Translations under genes and position numbers: made by a program | Shown: positions 17,261-25,948 of the stretch, one piece after another | Position numbering within the stretch: position 1 is the stretch's first letter | How the letters are laid out: every line of letters starts with the position of its first letter | The notes under the pieces: generated by a model | Database searches by the model: none | What the model saw: the letters and a program-made list of their open reading frames with translations, nothing else | What the model was told of the DNA's origin: nothing | NCBI RefSeq assembly: GCF_030815485.1 | Contig: NZ_JAUSWV010000002.1 | Coordinates: 4,216,001 to 4,280,000 of the forward strand | Reading direction: 5' to 3' | Origin: Streptomyces rishiriensis | Lineage (GTDB): Bacteria; Actinomycetota; Actinomycetes; Streptomycetales; Streptomycetaceae | Length of the DNA stretch: 64,000 bases

Positions 17261-17400
17261 ACCCGACCGCCGCAAGCGATCACGACCCGGCTCACGCAAA
17301 CCAACGGCCCCGCGAACTCCCGCCGATCGCCGCAAGCGATCCCGAACCGGGTCACGGAAACCACCGGGCCGGTGAGCTCGCGCCGATCGCCGTAGACGAT
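17261..17400. repeat. 60-bp imperfect tandem repeat
   Basis: Two 60-bp units (17281-17340 and 17341-17400) and the last 20 bases of a third (17261-17280) align without gaps. Shared elements include CGCCGATCGCCGCAAGCGAT, CCGG-TCACG-AAACCA and GGCC. The array lies between the HAD gene and tRNA-Ser in a spacer that has no gene. Confidence 0.85.
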
Positions 17401-17650
<250 letters not shown>

Positions 17651-17933
17651 GGGTGGGCGGCCCACGCGAGAGCGACAATCGCGTGCTCGAAGCGGCCGCC
17701 CCGGGCAGCTCCCCAGTGCGGGTCGGGTTCGACGGAGGGCTAACTACTCCGGAACCCGCCCCTGGCTGCCCTGAAGGGAACTCGACGGACTGCCGTGCAT
17801 GGACATCGTCGAGCTCCTCCCGGTCTCTACCGCCGGAACCCTTCCGGCCCTGCGGGTACAACCACTGTGCCCGCAGGACGAGTTGGGCGCCACCGAATAA
17901 AACGCCCGTGCGAGGACAGGGACCGAGCGGCGA

Positions 17934-18176
17934 CTACCGGCGGCGCCACCTGCGCCGACGTGCCTTGCTGAAGAACCAGCCCGCGGGCGGCTCGTCGGAG
18001 CGCCAGGGCTGCGGCTCCGGCTCCTCCGCCCGCCAGCGTGCGGCCAGCATCCGGGCCCGGGCGGACGGTTCGGACGTCTCGGCGGTGCGTATGAAGTCCT
18101 CGTCCAGCACGAGGTCGTTCCAGACCTCGTCCTCGGGCCGCTCGCGACCGCCGCTCCCCGGCTCGTCGTCCGCCAT
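17934..18176 (-). CDS. Small conserved-looking protein, function unknown
   Basis: An 80-residue protein starting MADDEPGSGG with AGGAGG 11 to 6 bases upstream. It is acidic in the first half (WNDLVLDEDFIRTAETSEPSAR) and ends in a strongly basic KARRRRWRRR cluster, so it may bind nucleic acid or an anionic surface; this is a guess. I recognise no domain. The good ribosome site and codon use support a real gene. It stands alone between tRNA-Ser and the ABC gene group. Confidence 0.7.
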   Translation of the reverse strand: MADDEPGSGGRERPEDEVWNDLVLDEDFIRTAETSEPSARARMLAARWRAEEPEPQPWRSDEPPAGWFFSKARRRRWRRR

Positions 18177-18273
18177 CCCCGTCCTCCTAGCCATGTCCGT
18201 TCGGCCCAGTGTGCCGGGGCGCGGGTGAAGCCGCCGTCAAGACGGCCCACCGCTCCCGCCCCGACAGGGCGGG

Positions 18274-18993
18274 TCACTCCTCGCCGGCGAGTGTCAGCGA
18301 CCGGAGCTTCTGTCCCGCGTACCAGGTAGCCAGCACGGTCACCACGACCAGCAGTACCGTCGCCGTGGTCAGTCCGACGTCCGAGGTGACGAGGTCACCG
18401 CCCGCCACCTTGTGGGCGACGGCCAGCGACCACTGCTGGACGCTGAGCGTGCGCGCGCCCGGTACCAGGGAGCCGAACAGGGCCTCCCAGACGAGGGCGT
18501 AGACGAGACCGAAGACCACCGCGTGCCGGGACACCGTGCCCAGCAGCAGGAAGACCGCCGCATAGGCGATGGAGGAGACCAGCGCGGCCACTGTGTAGGC
18601 GACGGCGATCTGCTGGCCGTTGCCGTTGAGGATGAAGCCGGCGATGAGCGTGGGCAGCGCCGAGAACACCATCGTCACCGCGATCGCCACGATCAGCTTG
18701 GTGAAGATGATCGTCGGCCGCTTCAGCGGCTTGGACAGCAGGTACACCACGGAGCCGTCGTCGATCTCCGGGCCGATCGCGCCCGTGCCCGCGATGACGC
18801 CGATGATCGGCACCATGGTGGCGAGCGCGAGTCCGCCGAGCAGGTCGGACGCCGTCTGGTCGTCGGCGCCGGCGAGACCGCGCACCACCACGGAGATCGC
18901 GATCAGCAGGAGGGGCAGGGCGCCCAGGATGAGGGCCCGGCGTCGGCCGAGCAGAGCCCGGTATGTGAGCCGGGCGACTGTGGGGTCGTACAT
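18274..18993 (-). CDS. ABC-2 type transporter permease
   Basis: A 239-residue permease with six predicted helices (for example LILGALPLLLIAISVVV, LATMVPIIGVIAGTGAIG and TATVLLVVVTVLATWYAG). The segment GPEIDDGSVVYLLSKPLKR is the ABC2-membrane signature. AGGAGG precedes the ATG. It is the last gene of a four-gene minus-strand operon in which ATPase and permease genes alternate, and pairs with the ATPase at 19003. The substrate is unknown. Confidence 0.88.
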   Translation of the reverse strand: MYDPTVARLTYRALLGRRRALILGALPLLLIAISVVVRGLAGADDQTASDLLGGLALATMVPIIGVIAGTGAIGPEIDDGSVVYLLSKPLKRPTIIFTKLIVAIAVTMVFSALPTLIAGFILNGNGQQIAVAYTVAALVSSIAYAAVFLLLGTVSRHAVVFGLVYALVWEALFGSLVPGARTLSVQQWSLAVAHKVAGGDLVTSDVGLTTATVLLVVVTVLATWYAGQKLRSLTLAGEE

Positions 18994-19002
18994 CAGGGCC
19001 TC

Positions 19003-19914
19003 CTACGCCGCGACCAGGTACGAGAACACGGACTCGAGGGACTCGTCGGACGGCGAGACCGTCAGCAGCCGGATGCCGTGGTCCCTGGCGACCCTCGGCA
19101 ACAGTGCGGTGAAGCGGCCGAAGTCGACGGCCTGGATGCGCAGCGCGCCCTCGGCGAGGTCGACCTCGATGCCGGACGTCGAAGGATCGGCGATCAGCGC
19201 GGCCGCGAGCGCGCGGTCGTCACTGGAACGCACCAGATAGCGGTGCGGGCGATCGGTCATCAGACGGCGGATCTTGCGGAAGTCGCCGCTGGCCGCGTGC
19301 CGGCCCGCGACGACGACCTCGATGTGCCAGGCGAGTTGCTCGACCTCTTCGAGGATGTGCGAGGAGAACAGCACGGTGCGGCCCTCGTCGCCCATGCGCC
19401 GCAGCAGGTCCATGAGCTGCATGCGCTGGCGCGGGTCCATGCCGTTGAAGGGCTCGTCGAGCAGCAGCAGCGAGGGATCGTGCACCAGGGCGGACGCCAT
19501 CTTCACACGCTGTCGCATGCCCTTGGAGTACGTGGCGATCTTGCGGTCCTGTGCGTACTCCATCTCGACGGTGGCCAGTGCCTTCTGTGCCGCCTTGGCA
19601 CCGAGGCCGTGCAACTCGGCGTTGGCGACGACGAATTCGCGTCCGGTGAGGAAGTCGTACATCGCTTCCCGTTCGGGGACGATGCCGATGTGCTGGTAGA
19701 TGGCCTCGTTGCGCCAGACCGGCTGCCCGTCGAGGGTGACCGTGCCGGTGGAAGGGGCCAGGAAGCCGCCCATCATGTTGATGAGGGTGGACTTTCCGGC
19801 GCCGTTGGGGCCGAGCAGCCCGGTGACGCCGGGGCCGATGGTCATGGTGATGTCGTTGACGGCGACCACGTTGCCGAACCAGCGGGAGACGTGGTCGATG
19901 GTGAGCGTGGTCAC
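19003..19914 (-). CDS. ABC transporter ATP-binding protein
   Basis: A 303-residue ATPase. Walker A is GPNGAGKST, the signature YSKGMRQRVKMASAL, Walker B LLLLDEPFNGMD, and the H-loop lies in LFSSHILEEVEQ. The C-terminal 80 residues are the usual DrrA/NatA-like extension. GTG 19914 overlaps the stop codon of the upstream permease (GTGA). It probably drives the permease at 18274 or both neighbouring permeases. Confidence 0.92.
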   Translation of the reverse strand: MTTLTIDHVSRWFGNVVAVNDITMTIGPGVTGLLGPNGAGKSTLINMMGGFLAPSTGTVTLDGQPVWRNEAIYQHIGIVPEREAMYDFLTGREFVVANAELHGLGAKAAQKALATVEMEYAQDRKIATYSKGMRQRVKMASALVHDPSLLLLDEPFNGMDPRQRMQLMDLLRRMGDEGRTVLFSSHILEEVEQLAWHIEVVVAGRHAASGDFRKIRRLMTDRPHRYLVRSSDDRALAAALIADPSTSGIEVDLAEGALRIQAVDFGRFTALLPRVARDHGIRLLTVSPSDESLESVFSYLVAA

Positions 19915-20819
19915 AGTCCGACCCTTCGGTAGCGGCGCATCAGCAGGCCGTAGCTCGCGGCGATGAGGCCCAGGACGACGAGGACGTAGACGACGCCCTC
20001 ACCGTGGGACGGGCCGATCCCGCCCGGGAAGGCGGAGGTGGCGCCCAGGAACGCGGACTGCACGCCGTCGATGAGGGTGACCGGCGAGAAGAGGCCGATC
20101 CAGGGAATGGAACCGGTGCTGTTCTGCGCGTCGGCGATGGCCTGGAGCGTGGAGACGGCGCCGTAGGAGATGGTCAGGACGGCGATGACGGCGGCGATGC
20201 CGAAGCCGCGCCGCGGGGTCGCCGAGGCGATGACCAGGCCGAGGCCGGCGAAGAGCAAGGAGAGCAGGGCCACGGAGACGAGTCCTTGAGCGAATCCCTC
20301 GGTCTGGTCGGCGAAGTCGAGCTTGGCGAGCAGCGCGCCGATGTACAGCACCAGCAGCGGGGCGGCGGTGAGAACGAAGAGGGCCGAGGCCAGCGCCGCG
20401 AACTTCGCGCGTACGTAGTCCGCGGTCTCGATGGGCCGCGAGAAGTACAGCGGCACGGTCTTGAAGCGGAGGTCGCGCGATACGGACTGGGGCGCCTGCG
20501 AGGCGACGTACAGGCTGATGACGGCCTGCATGACGATCGCGTACCGCGTGTAGTCCACCGGGAGTTCGTCGGCCTTCGTGGCGACCGCGACGGCGACCAT
20601 GATGGCCGCGGGCACGCACATCACCACGAACAGCAGCATCGGCAGCACCTTCGACTTCACCGAACGGCCGAGGCCGTAGGCGCCGCGCAGGGACTGCGAG
20701 TAGAGGGAGCGGCGGGCGTAGGCACGGCCGAGACGGGGACCGTCGTAGCTGCGGTAGCCGATGTTGTGGATGCGGGTCTGATCACCCGAGGGGGCGGTGA
20801 CCGGGTGCTCAACTGCCAT
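19911..20819 (-). CDS. ABC-2 type transporter permease
   Basis: A 302-residue permease with a soluble N-terminus (IHNIGYRSYDGPRLGRAYARR), then about six helices and the SRDLRFKTVPLYFSRPIE element typical of ABC-2 permeases. The start codon overlaps the end of the upstream ATPase gene by 11 bases and its stop overlaps the next ATPase gene, so all four genes should be on one mRNA. The substrate is unknown. Confidence 0.87.
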   Translation of the reverse strand: MAVEHPVTAPSGDQTRIHNIGYRSYDGPRLGRAYARRSLYSQSLRGAYGLGRSVKSKVLPMLLFVVMCVPAAIMVAVAVATKADELPVDYTRYAIVMQAVISLYVASQAPQSVSRDLRFKTVPLYFSRPIETADYVRAKFAALASALFVLTAAPLLVLYIGALLAKLDFADQTEGFAQGLVSVALLSLLFAGLGLVIASATPRRGFGIAAVIAVLTISYGAVSTLQAIADAQNSTGSIPWIGLFSPVTLIDGVQSAFLGATSAFPGGIGPSHGEGVVYVLVVLGLIAASYGLLMRRYRRVGL

Positions 20820-21792
20820 GGCCGACGGCCTCCTTCCGCTGCTGGTCGTTGCTGGTGTCGCTGTCCGTGAAGACTTCGGAGATGTGGTGCCTGCGCTGTT
20901 CCATGCGGACCAGGCCGAGGCCGAGGTCGGCGACCACGTCCCGGACGACGTCGTAGGTGTCCTCTCCCTGCGCGGTCAGCAGCAGGACATGGCCGGCGCC
21001 CGGCAGGCCGCTGCTGCCGTCCAGGACGTCCACCCCCCGCGCGCGGAGCGCCTCGCGGACCGCGCGGGTGCCGTCCGGGTGGTCGTCGGTGTCGGTGACC
21101 TCGATCGCGAGGGTGGTGGTCGTCTGGGTGAAGTCGGTGGTGGAGCTGGAGCGCAGGAGCTTGCCGCCGTCGACGACCACGACGTGGTCGCAGGTGCGCT
21201 CCAGTTCGCCCAGCAGGTGGGAGGTGACCAGGACCGAGATGCCGAAGTCGGTGTGGATACGGCGGATGAGCCCCAGCATCTCGTCACGACCGACCGGGTC
21301 GAGGCCGTTGGTCGGCTCGTCCAGGAGGACCAGCTGCGGGTCGTGGACGAGGGCCTGGGCGAGCTTCACGCGCTGCTTCATGCCGGTGGAGTAGCCGCCG
21401 ATGGGACGGTAGCGCTCCTCGTACAGGCCGACATGGCGCAGGGTGTCCGCGGTGCGCTCCCGCGCGGCGGTGGGCGGCAGGCCGGACATGCGGGCCATGT
21501 GCACGACGAACTCGGTGGCCGAGACGTCGGGCGGCAGGCAGTCGTGTTCCGGCATGTAGCCGACCCGCTCGCGGATGTCGGCGCCCTTGCTCGCGACGTC
21601 GAGGCCGAGCACTTCGGCTCGGCCCTCCGTGGCGGGCGACAGACCCAGCAGGATCTTGATCAGAGTGGACTTGCCGGCCCCGTTGGCTCCGACGAGGCCG
21701 GTCACACCGGGCCCGACGTCCACAGAGAGCCGGTCAAGAGCGGTCACCCGGGGGAACCGCTTGCTCAGGCTTTCGGTCACGATCACAGTCAC
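20809..21792 (-). CDS. ABC transporter ATP-binding protein
   Basis: A 327-residue ATPase, first gene of the four-gene operon. Walker A is GANGAGKST, the signature YSTGMKQRVKLAQAL, and Walker B LVLLDEPTNGLD. The C-terminal extension resembles that of the other ATPase. GTG 21792 is proposed because TAATTT lies 7 bases upstream, giving a leaderless start; an upstream GTG at 21819 would place that -10 inside the gene. Duplication of an ATPase-permease pair could explain the operon. Confidence 0.9.
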   Translation of the reverse strand: MTVIVTESLSKRFPRVTALDRLSVDVGPGVTGLVGANGAGKSTLIKILLGLSPATEGRAEVLGLDVASKGADIRERVGYMPEHDCLPPDVSATEFVVHMARMSGLPPTAARERTADTLRHVGLYEERYRPIGGYSTGMKQRVKLAQALVHDPQLVLLDEPTNGLDPVGRDEMLGLIRRIHTDFGISVLVTSHLLGELERTCDHVVVVDGGKLLRSSSTTDFTQTTTTLAIEVTDTDDHPDGTRAVREALRARGVDVLDGSSGLPGAGHVLLLTAQGEDTYDVVRDVVADLGLGLVRMEQRRHHISEVFTDSDTSNDQQRKEAVGHGS

Positions 21793-21828
21793 GTCATCAA
21801 AATTAGTGACGCACGCCACGAAAATCGT

Positions 21829-21863
21829 CAGACCTCAGAGCCGTCTTCACCTCAGACCTCAGA
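21829..21863. repeat. Direct repeat CAGACCTCAGA
   Basis: Two exact 11-base copies (21829-21839 and 21853-21863), 24 bases apart start to start, lie just upstream of the ABC operon promoter. The helical phasing fits a regulator site, but none is known. Confidence 0.45.
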
Positions 21864-22035
21864 TGTACGGGTCCGTAGGGGATGCCATGCCTGAGAGCTA
21901 CGGGGGCGGCCGGAGCGGGTTTTCCACAGGTCCCGCACCCTCCTATTGACGCGGCCTCTAACAACTGTCACATTCGGCGATGTCAAGTTACGGCCAGGTG
22001 GCGCAGTCGACGGGGACTGGGTGGGACGGGGTGGC

Positions 22036-22377
22036 ATGACGACGGCACGGACGACCGGGCCGCACGGACTCTCCGCCGAGCTGCGGGGATTCCGGCGGAT
22101 GCAGCGGCTTGTCCGACGCGCTGCGCGGCCATCGGGAGGGGTGGTCGCCGCTGTGGTCGCCGTACCGCTTCTCCGGCCATCCGCCGCGGCCGGGCCTGTG
22201 GGCGGTCGAACCGCACCTCGGATTCCGGGCGCGAAGTTCGAGGAGATCCTCGTCGTCAGCGACTCCGCGGACCCCGCGGAGAGCGCGTTCTGGCTGGACG
22301 ACGACCTCCCGCATGTCAGGCGCTGGGCGGGTACGGAGGCGACAACGGACACGGCGCGGAAGGCGGAGGGGAAGTGA
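22036..22377 (+). pseudogene. Relic of an M24 family metallopeptidase, internally deleted and frameshifted
   Basis: Two pieces of one protein are visible in different frames. The first frame gives an N-terminus (MTTARTTGPHGLSAELRGFR) to about 22108. A second frame then carries the family's C-terminal region (GHREGWSPLWSPYRFSGH and PGLWAVEPHLGFR) to about 22220. The first frame resumes with GAKFEEILVV and SAFWLDDDLPHVRRW. The intervening catalytic core, with all the metal ligands, is missing. I recognise these segments from Streptomyces M24 peptidases by memory, so the family name needs a search. The stop codon overlaps the start of the next gene by GTGA. Confidence 0.65.
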
Positions 22378-24185
22378 CGTTGCCAGAGGGTGCGCGTGAG
22401 CGGCGGGTGCGAACCGGCGGGATCGAGCTGTGCGTGGCCGAGCTGGGGGAGCCCGGACGGCCGACGGTCGTCCTGGTGCACGGCTATCCGGACAGCAAGG
22501 AGGTGTGGTCCGAGGTCGCGTCCCGGCTGGTGGACCGGCACGGCTTCCATGTGGTGCTGTACGACGTCCGGGGGCACGGCCGTTCCAGCGCCCCCGAGCC
22601 GCTGCGGGGCGGGTTCACCCTGGAGAAGCTCACGGACGACTTCCTGGCTGTCGTGGACGCCGTCAGCCCGGACCGGCCGGTGCATCTCGTGGGGCACGAC
22701 TGGGGCTCGGTGCAGTCGTGGGAGTTCGTGACCGTCGAGCGCACCAGGGGCCGCATCGCTTCCTTCACCTCGATGTCCGGGCCGTCCCTCGATCACTTCG
22801 GCCACTGGATCGACAAGCGGCTGACCAGGCCGACTCCGCGCCGGGTCGGTCAACTCCTCGGTCAGGGCGCCAAGTCCTGGTACGTGTACCTGCTGCACAC
22901 CCCCGCGCTGCCCGAACTGGCCTGGCGCGGCCCGCTCGGCAAGCGCTGGCCGGGCATCCTGCGGCGGATCGAGAAGGTTCCCGCCGGTGACTACCCGACG
23001 CCGTCGCTGGCGTCGGACGCGGCGCACGGAGCCTGGCTGTACCGGGACAACGTACGGCCCCGTCTGCGCCGTCCGCGCGCCGACGCGTACGCCCACGCGC
23101 CCGTGCAGCTCATCACGCCCTCGGGGGACCGGTTCCTGTCGGAGCGGCTGTACGACGGACTGGAGGACTGGGTACCGCGGTTGACCCGGCGCACCCTGCC
23201 CGCCGGACACTGGGTCCCGCGCACCCGGCCCGACCGGCTCGCCTCCTGGATCGACGACTTCGTCACGTCGGTCGAGAAGGAGCGGGAGGACGAGACGGCG
23301 GGAGAAGCCCGAGGGGACGGCGCGCAAGCACCGGCACGCACGCCGGCGACCGGCCGGTACGCCGAGCGCTTCGGCGGTCAGCTGGTGCTGGTCACCGGTG
23401 CGGCCAGCGGCATCGGGCGGGCCACCGCGTTCGCGTTCGCCGAGGCGGGCGCCCGGGTGATCGCCGTCGACCGGGACGCCGAGGGCGCGGCCCGCACCGC
23501 CGAGTTGTCGCTCCTGGCCGGTGCGCCCGAGGCCTGGTCGGAGGCGGTGGACGTCTCCGACGAGCAGGCGATGGAGGAACTCGCGGCGAAGGTCCACGCG
23601 GAACACGGCGTGGTGGACGTGCTGGTGAACAACGCGGGTATCGGGCTGTCGGGCTCGTTCTTCGACACGACGCCCGAGGACTGGCGCAGGGTCCTGGACG
23701 TCAACCTGTGGGGCGTCATCCATGGTTGCCGCCTCTTCGGCCGGCAGATGGCCGAGCGCGGGCAGGGCGGCCACATCGTCAACACCGCCTCGGCGGCCGC
23801 CTATCAGCCGTCCAAGGCGCTGCCCGCCTACAGCACCTCCAAGGCGGCGGTGCTGATGCTGAGCGAGTGTCTGCGCGCGGAACTGGCCGGTCAGGACATC
23901 GGCGTCACCGCGATCTGCCCCGGCCTCGTGAACACCAACATCACCGACACGGCGACCTTCGTGGGCGTGGACGCGCAGGAGGAGCGACGGCGCCAGAAAC
24001 GCTCCACGCGCGTGTACGGCCTGCGGAACTACCCGCCGGAGAAGGTCGCGGACGCCATCCTGCGGGCGGTCGTGCTCAACAAGGCGATGGTTCCGGTCAC
24101 CCCGGAGGCACGGGCCTCGTACGCGCTGTCGCGTTTCCTGCCCAGGGCGTTGCGGGCGCTGGCGCGGGTGGGACCGCCGCTGTGA
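22374..24185 (+). CDS. Alpha/beta-hydrolase and short-chain dehydrogenase fusion
   Basis: A 603-residue two-enzyme protein. Residues 1-300 are an alpha/beta hydrolase with VLVHGYPDSKEVW and nucleophile elbow VGHDWGSVQ, where Asp is the nucleophile as in epoxide hydrolases and dehalogenases. Residues from about 330 form a classical SDR: VTGAASGIGRATAF, NNAGIGLSG and the catalytic PAYSTSKAAV. The pair suggests successive steps on one lipophilic substrate, which is inference. GTG 22374 has GGAGGGGAA upstream and overlaps the relic peptidase. Confidence 0.9.
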   Translation: MTLPEGARERRVRTGGIELCVAELGEPGRPTVVLVHGYPDSKEVWSEVASRLVDRHGFHVVLYDVRGHGRSSAPEPLRGGFTLEKLTDDFLAVVDAVSPDRPVHLVGHDWGSVQSWEFVTVERTRGRIASFTSMSGPSLDHFGHWIDKRLTRPTPRRVGQLLGQGAKSWYVYLLHTPALPELAWRGPLGKRWPGILRRIEKVPAGDYPTPSLASDAAHGAWLYRDNVRPRLRRPRADAYAHAPVQLITPSGDRFLSERLYDGLEDWVPRLTRRTLPAGHWVPRTRPDRLASWIDDFVTSVEKEREDETAGEARGDGAQAPARTPATGRYAERFGGQLVLVTGAASGIGRATAFAFAEAGARVIAVDRDAEGAARTAELSLLAGAPEAWSEAVDVSDEQAMEELAAKVHAEHGVVDVLVNNAGIGLSGSFFDTTPEDWRRVLDVNLWGVIHGCRLFGRQMAERGQGGHIVNTASAAAYQPSKALPAYSTSKAAVLMLSECLRAELAGQDIGVTAICPGLVNTNITDTATFVGVDAQEERRRQKRSTRVYGLRNYPPEKVADAILRAVVLNKAMVPVTPEARASYALSRFLPRALRALARVGPPL

Positions 24186-24261
24186 GCCGCCGCACGGCGC
24201 CGCCGCGCCCGTCGGCGGGCGGGGTGTCCGCCACACCGACGAGCGCGCGGTGGAGGACGCC

Positions 24262-25212
24262 GTGAGCGCCGACCCGGACGCCGGACCCCCGTACCGCATA
24301 GAGACGTTGGCGCACCTCACCGGCACCACCGTCCGCACCGTCCGCGCCTACCAGGACCGCGGCCTGCTCCCCCGCCCCGAGCGTTCGGGGCGGGCCAACC
24401 ACTACTCCGACACCCATCGCACTCGTCTCCACCAGATCGCCGACCTCCTCGGCCGCGGCTACACGCTCGCCTCCATCAAGGAACTTCTGGACGCCCACGA
24501 CACCGGTCGTGACCTGGCCGGTGTCCTGGGGCTGGTGGCCGAGGTCGACGGTCCGTGGACGGACGAGGAGCCCTCCCGCGTCTCCCGCGCGGACCTGACC
24601 GCCCGCTTCGGCGGGGCCTCCGACGACAGGGCGATCGCCGACGCCGTGGCGCTCGGCGTGCTGGAACCCGTCGCCGGTGACGAGGAGGTCTTCCTCGTAC
24701 CCAGTCCCCAAGAGCTGTCGGTGGCCGTCGAGTTGCATGCCGCCGGGGTTCCCCTCGGCGCGATCACCGCGCATCTGCGGGAGTTGAGGAGCCAGGTCGA
24801 GCAGATCGCGGCCCGTTTCCTGGAGTTCACCACCGAGCACGTCTTCGCGCGCTGTCTCGACGGACCGCACCGCCCGACCGAGGACGACGCGGCCGAGGCG
24901 GCCTCGCTCGTCCGACGTCTGCGCCCGCTCGCCCGGCAGACCGTGGACGCCGAACTGGCGCGGGCCATGCGCCTGTTCGCCGGTCGCCACCTGCGCCGGC
25001 ACCTCGGGGCGGGGAAACGCCCGCCACCGCTGCCGGTGACACGGACGGTCGCTCTTCCGGTGGAGACGATGCGGGCCGTCGAGGCGCTGGTTGGCCCGGC
25101 GAACGCCGCGGCCTTCGTCGCGCTCGCCGCCGAACGAGAGGTGCGTGCCCGCGCCTTGGACGGACTGGTCCCAAGTAGTGGTTCACTCGGAGCACTTGGC
25201 GAAAAGGGCTGA
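24262..25212 (+). CDS. MerR family transcriptional regulator
   Basis: A 316-residue regulator with an N-terminal MerR winged helix (YRIETLAHLTGTTVRTVRAY, then DRGLLP and RGYTLASIKELLD) and a long C-terminal region of unknown ligand, rich in Ala, Arg and Leu. GTG 24262 is preferred since GGAGG lies 6 to 10 bases upstream; an in-frame GTG at 24250 also exists. It follows the hydrolase-SDR gene by 76 bases and is likely its regulator. Confidence 0.85.
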   Translation: MSADPDAGPPYRIETLAHLTGTTVRTVRAYQDRGLLPRPERSGRANHYSDTHRTRLHQIADLLGRGYTLASIKELLDAHDTGRDLAGVLGLVAEVDGPWTDEEPSRVSRADLTARFGGASDDRAIADAVALGVLEPVAGDEEVFLVPSPQELSVAVELHAAGVPLGAITAHLRELRSQVEQIAARFLEFTTEHVFARCLDGPHRPTEDDAAEAASLVRRLRPLARQTVDAELARAMRLFAGRHLRRHLGAGKRPPPLPVTRTVALPVETMRAVEALVGPANAAAFVALAAEREVRARALDGLVPSSGSLGALGEKG

Positions 25213-25224
25213 GAGGGAGGTCAG

Positions 25225-25278
25225 TTGTCCACAGAAAAGCCAACTAGCCTGTGGATAACTACAGTTGGCTGTGGACCA
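25225..25278. promoter_or_regulatory. DnaA-box cluster with inverted repeat upstream of kptA
   Basis: TTGTCCACA (25225-25233, perfect), TGTGGATAA (25250-25258, perfect) and TGTGGACCA (25270-25278, one mismatch) fall within 54 bases. AGCCAACT (25238) and AGTTGGCT (25263) form an 8-bp inverted repeat interleaved with the boxes. Confidence 0.7.
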
Positions 25279-25334
25279 AACCTCGGCCCCAAAAGAGTGT
25301 GCGTGATCTGCGTCTCTCGCGTCATGCTGAGCGG

Positions 25335-25898
25335 ATGAACGAAAAGGACGGGGACGAGAGACGCACCGTGAAGGTGTCGAAGTACCTCTCGAAACACCTG
25401 CGGCACCAGCCGGAGCGAATCGGCCTCACGCTCGACGAGGCCGGCTGGGTGGAGATCGACGAGTTGATCGCGGCCTGCGCCGCGCACGGATTCCGCTTCA
25501 CCCGGGACGAACTGGATCATGTCGTCGCCGCCAACGACAAGAAGCGCTTCGCTGTCGACGGCACCCGGATCCGCGCCAGCCAGGGCCACAGCGTCGAGGT
25601 CGACCTCGGACTGCCCCCCGCGACCCCGCCGTCTTACCTCTACCACGGGACGGTGGCGCGCTCCGTGGAAGCGATCCGGGCCGAGGGGCTGCGGCCGATG
25701 AACCGGCACGACGTGCATCTGTCGGCCGACCGGGAGACCGCGACCCGGGTCGGAGCGCGCAGGGGCCGCCCCGTGGTCCTCGCCGTCGACGCGGGAGCCA
25801 TGCACCGCGACGGCCATGTCTTCCACGTCAGTGCGAACGGCGTGTGGCTGACGAAGGCCGTACCCCCGCGATACCTGCGCTTTCCGGAGCCACACTGA
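25335..25898 (+). CDS. kptA: RNA 2'-phosphotransferase (Tpt1/KptA)
   Basis: A 187-residue enzyme of the family that transfers an internal 2'-phosphate from RNA to NAD+. The N-terminal winged-helix part has SKYLSKHLRHQP and the C-terminal ADP-ribosyltransferase-like lobe has YHGT, RPMNRHDVHLSAD and RRGRPVVLAVDA, containing the conserved Arg-His-Arg-Arg set. Its job in bacteria without tRNA splicing is unknown; removal of damaged 2'-phosphate ends is a published idea. ATG 25335 follows CATGCT by 6 bases. An upstream in-frame GTG at 25251 lies within the DnaA boxes and is unlikely. Confidence 0.9.
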   Translation: MNEKDGDERRTVKVSKYLSKHLRHQPERIGLTLDEAGWVEIDELIAACAAHGFRFTRDELDHVVAANDKKRFAVDGTRIRASQGHSVEVDLGLPPATPPSYLYHGTVARSVEAIRAEGLRPMNRHDVHLSADRETATRVGARRGRPVVLAVDAGAMHRDGHVFHVSANGVWLTKAVPPRYLRFPEPH

Positions 25899-25948
25899 AG
25901 AGCCCCTCCGGCTGCCGCACCCGGCCTGCCTTCGGCATGATCACAGAT

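Noticed and set aside
21852..24338. 828-codon minus-strand frame opposite the hydrolase-SDR gene
   Set aside because: It is a compositional shadow; the plus strand carries complete enzyme motifs.
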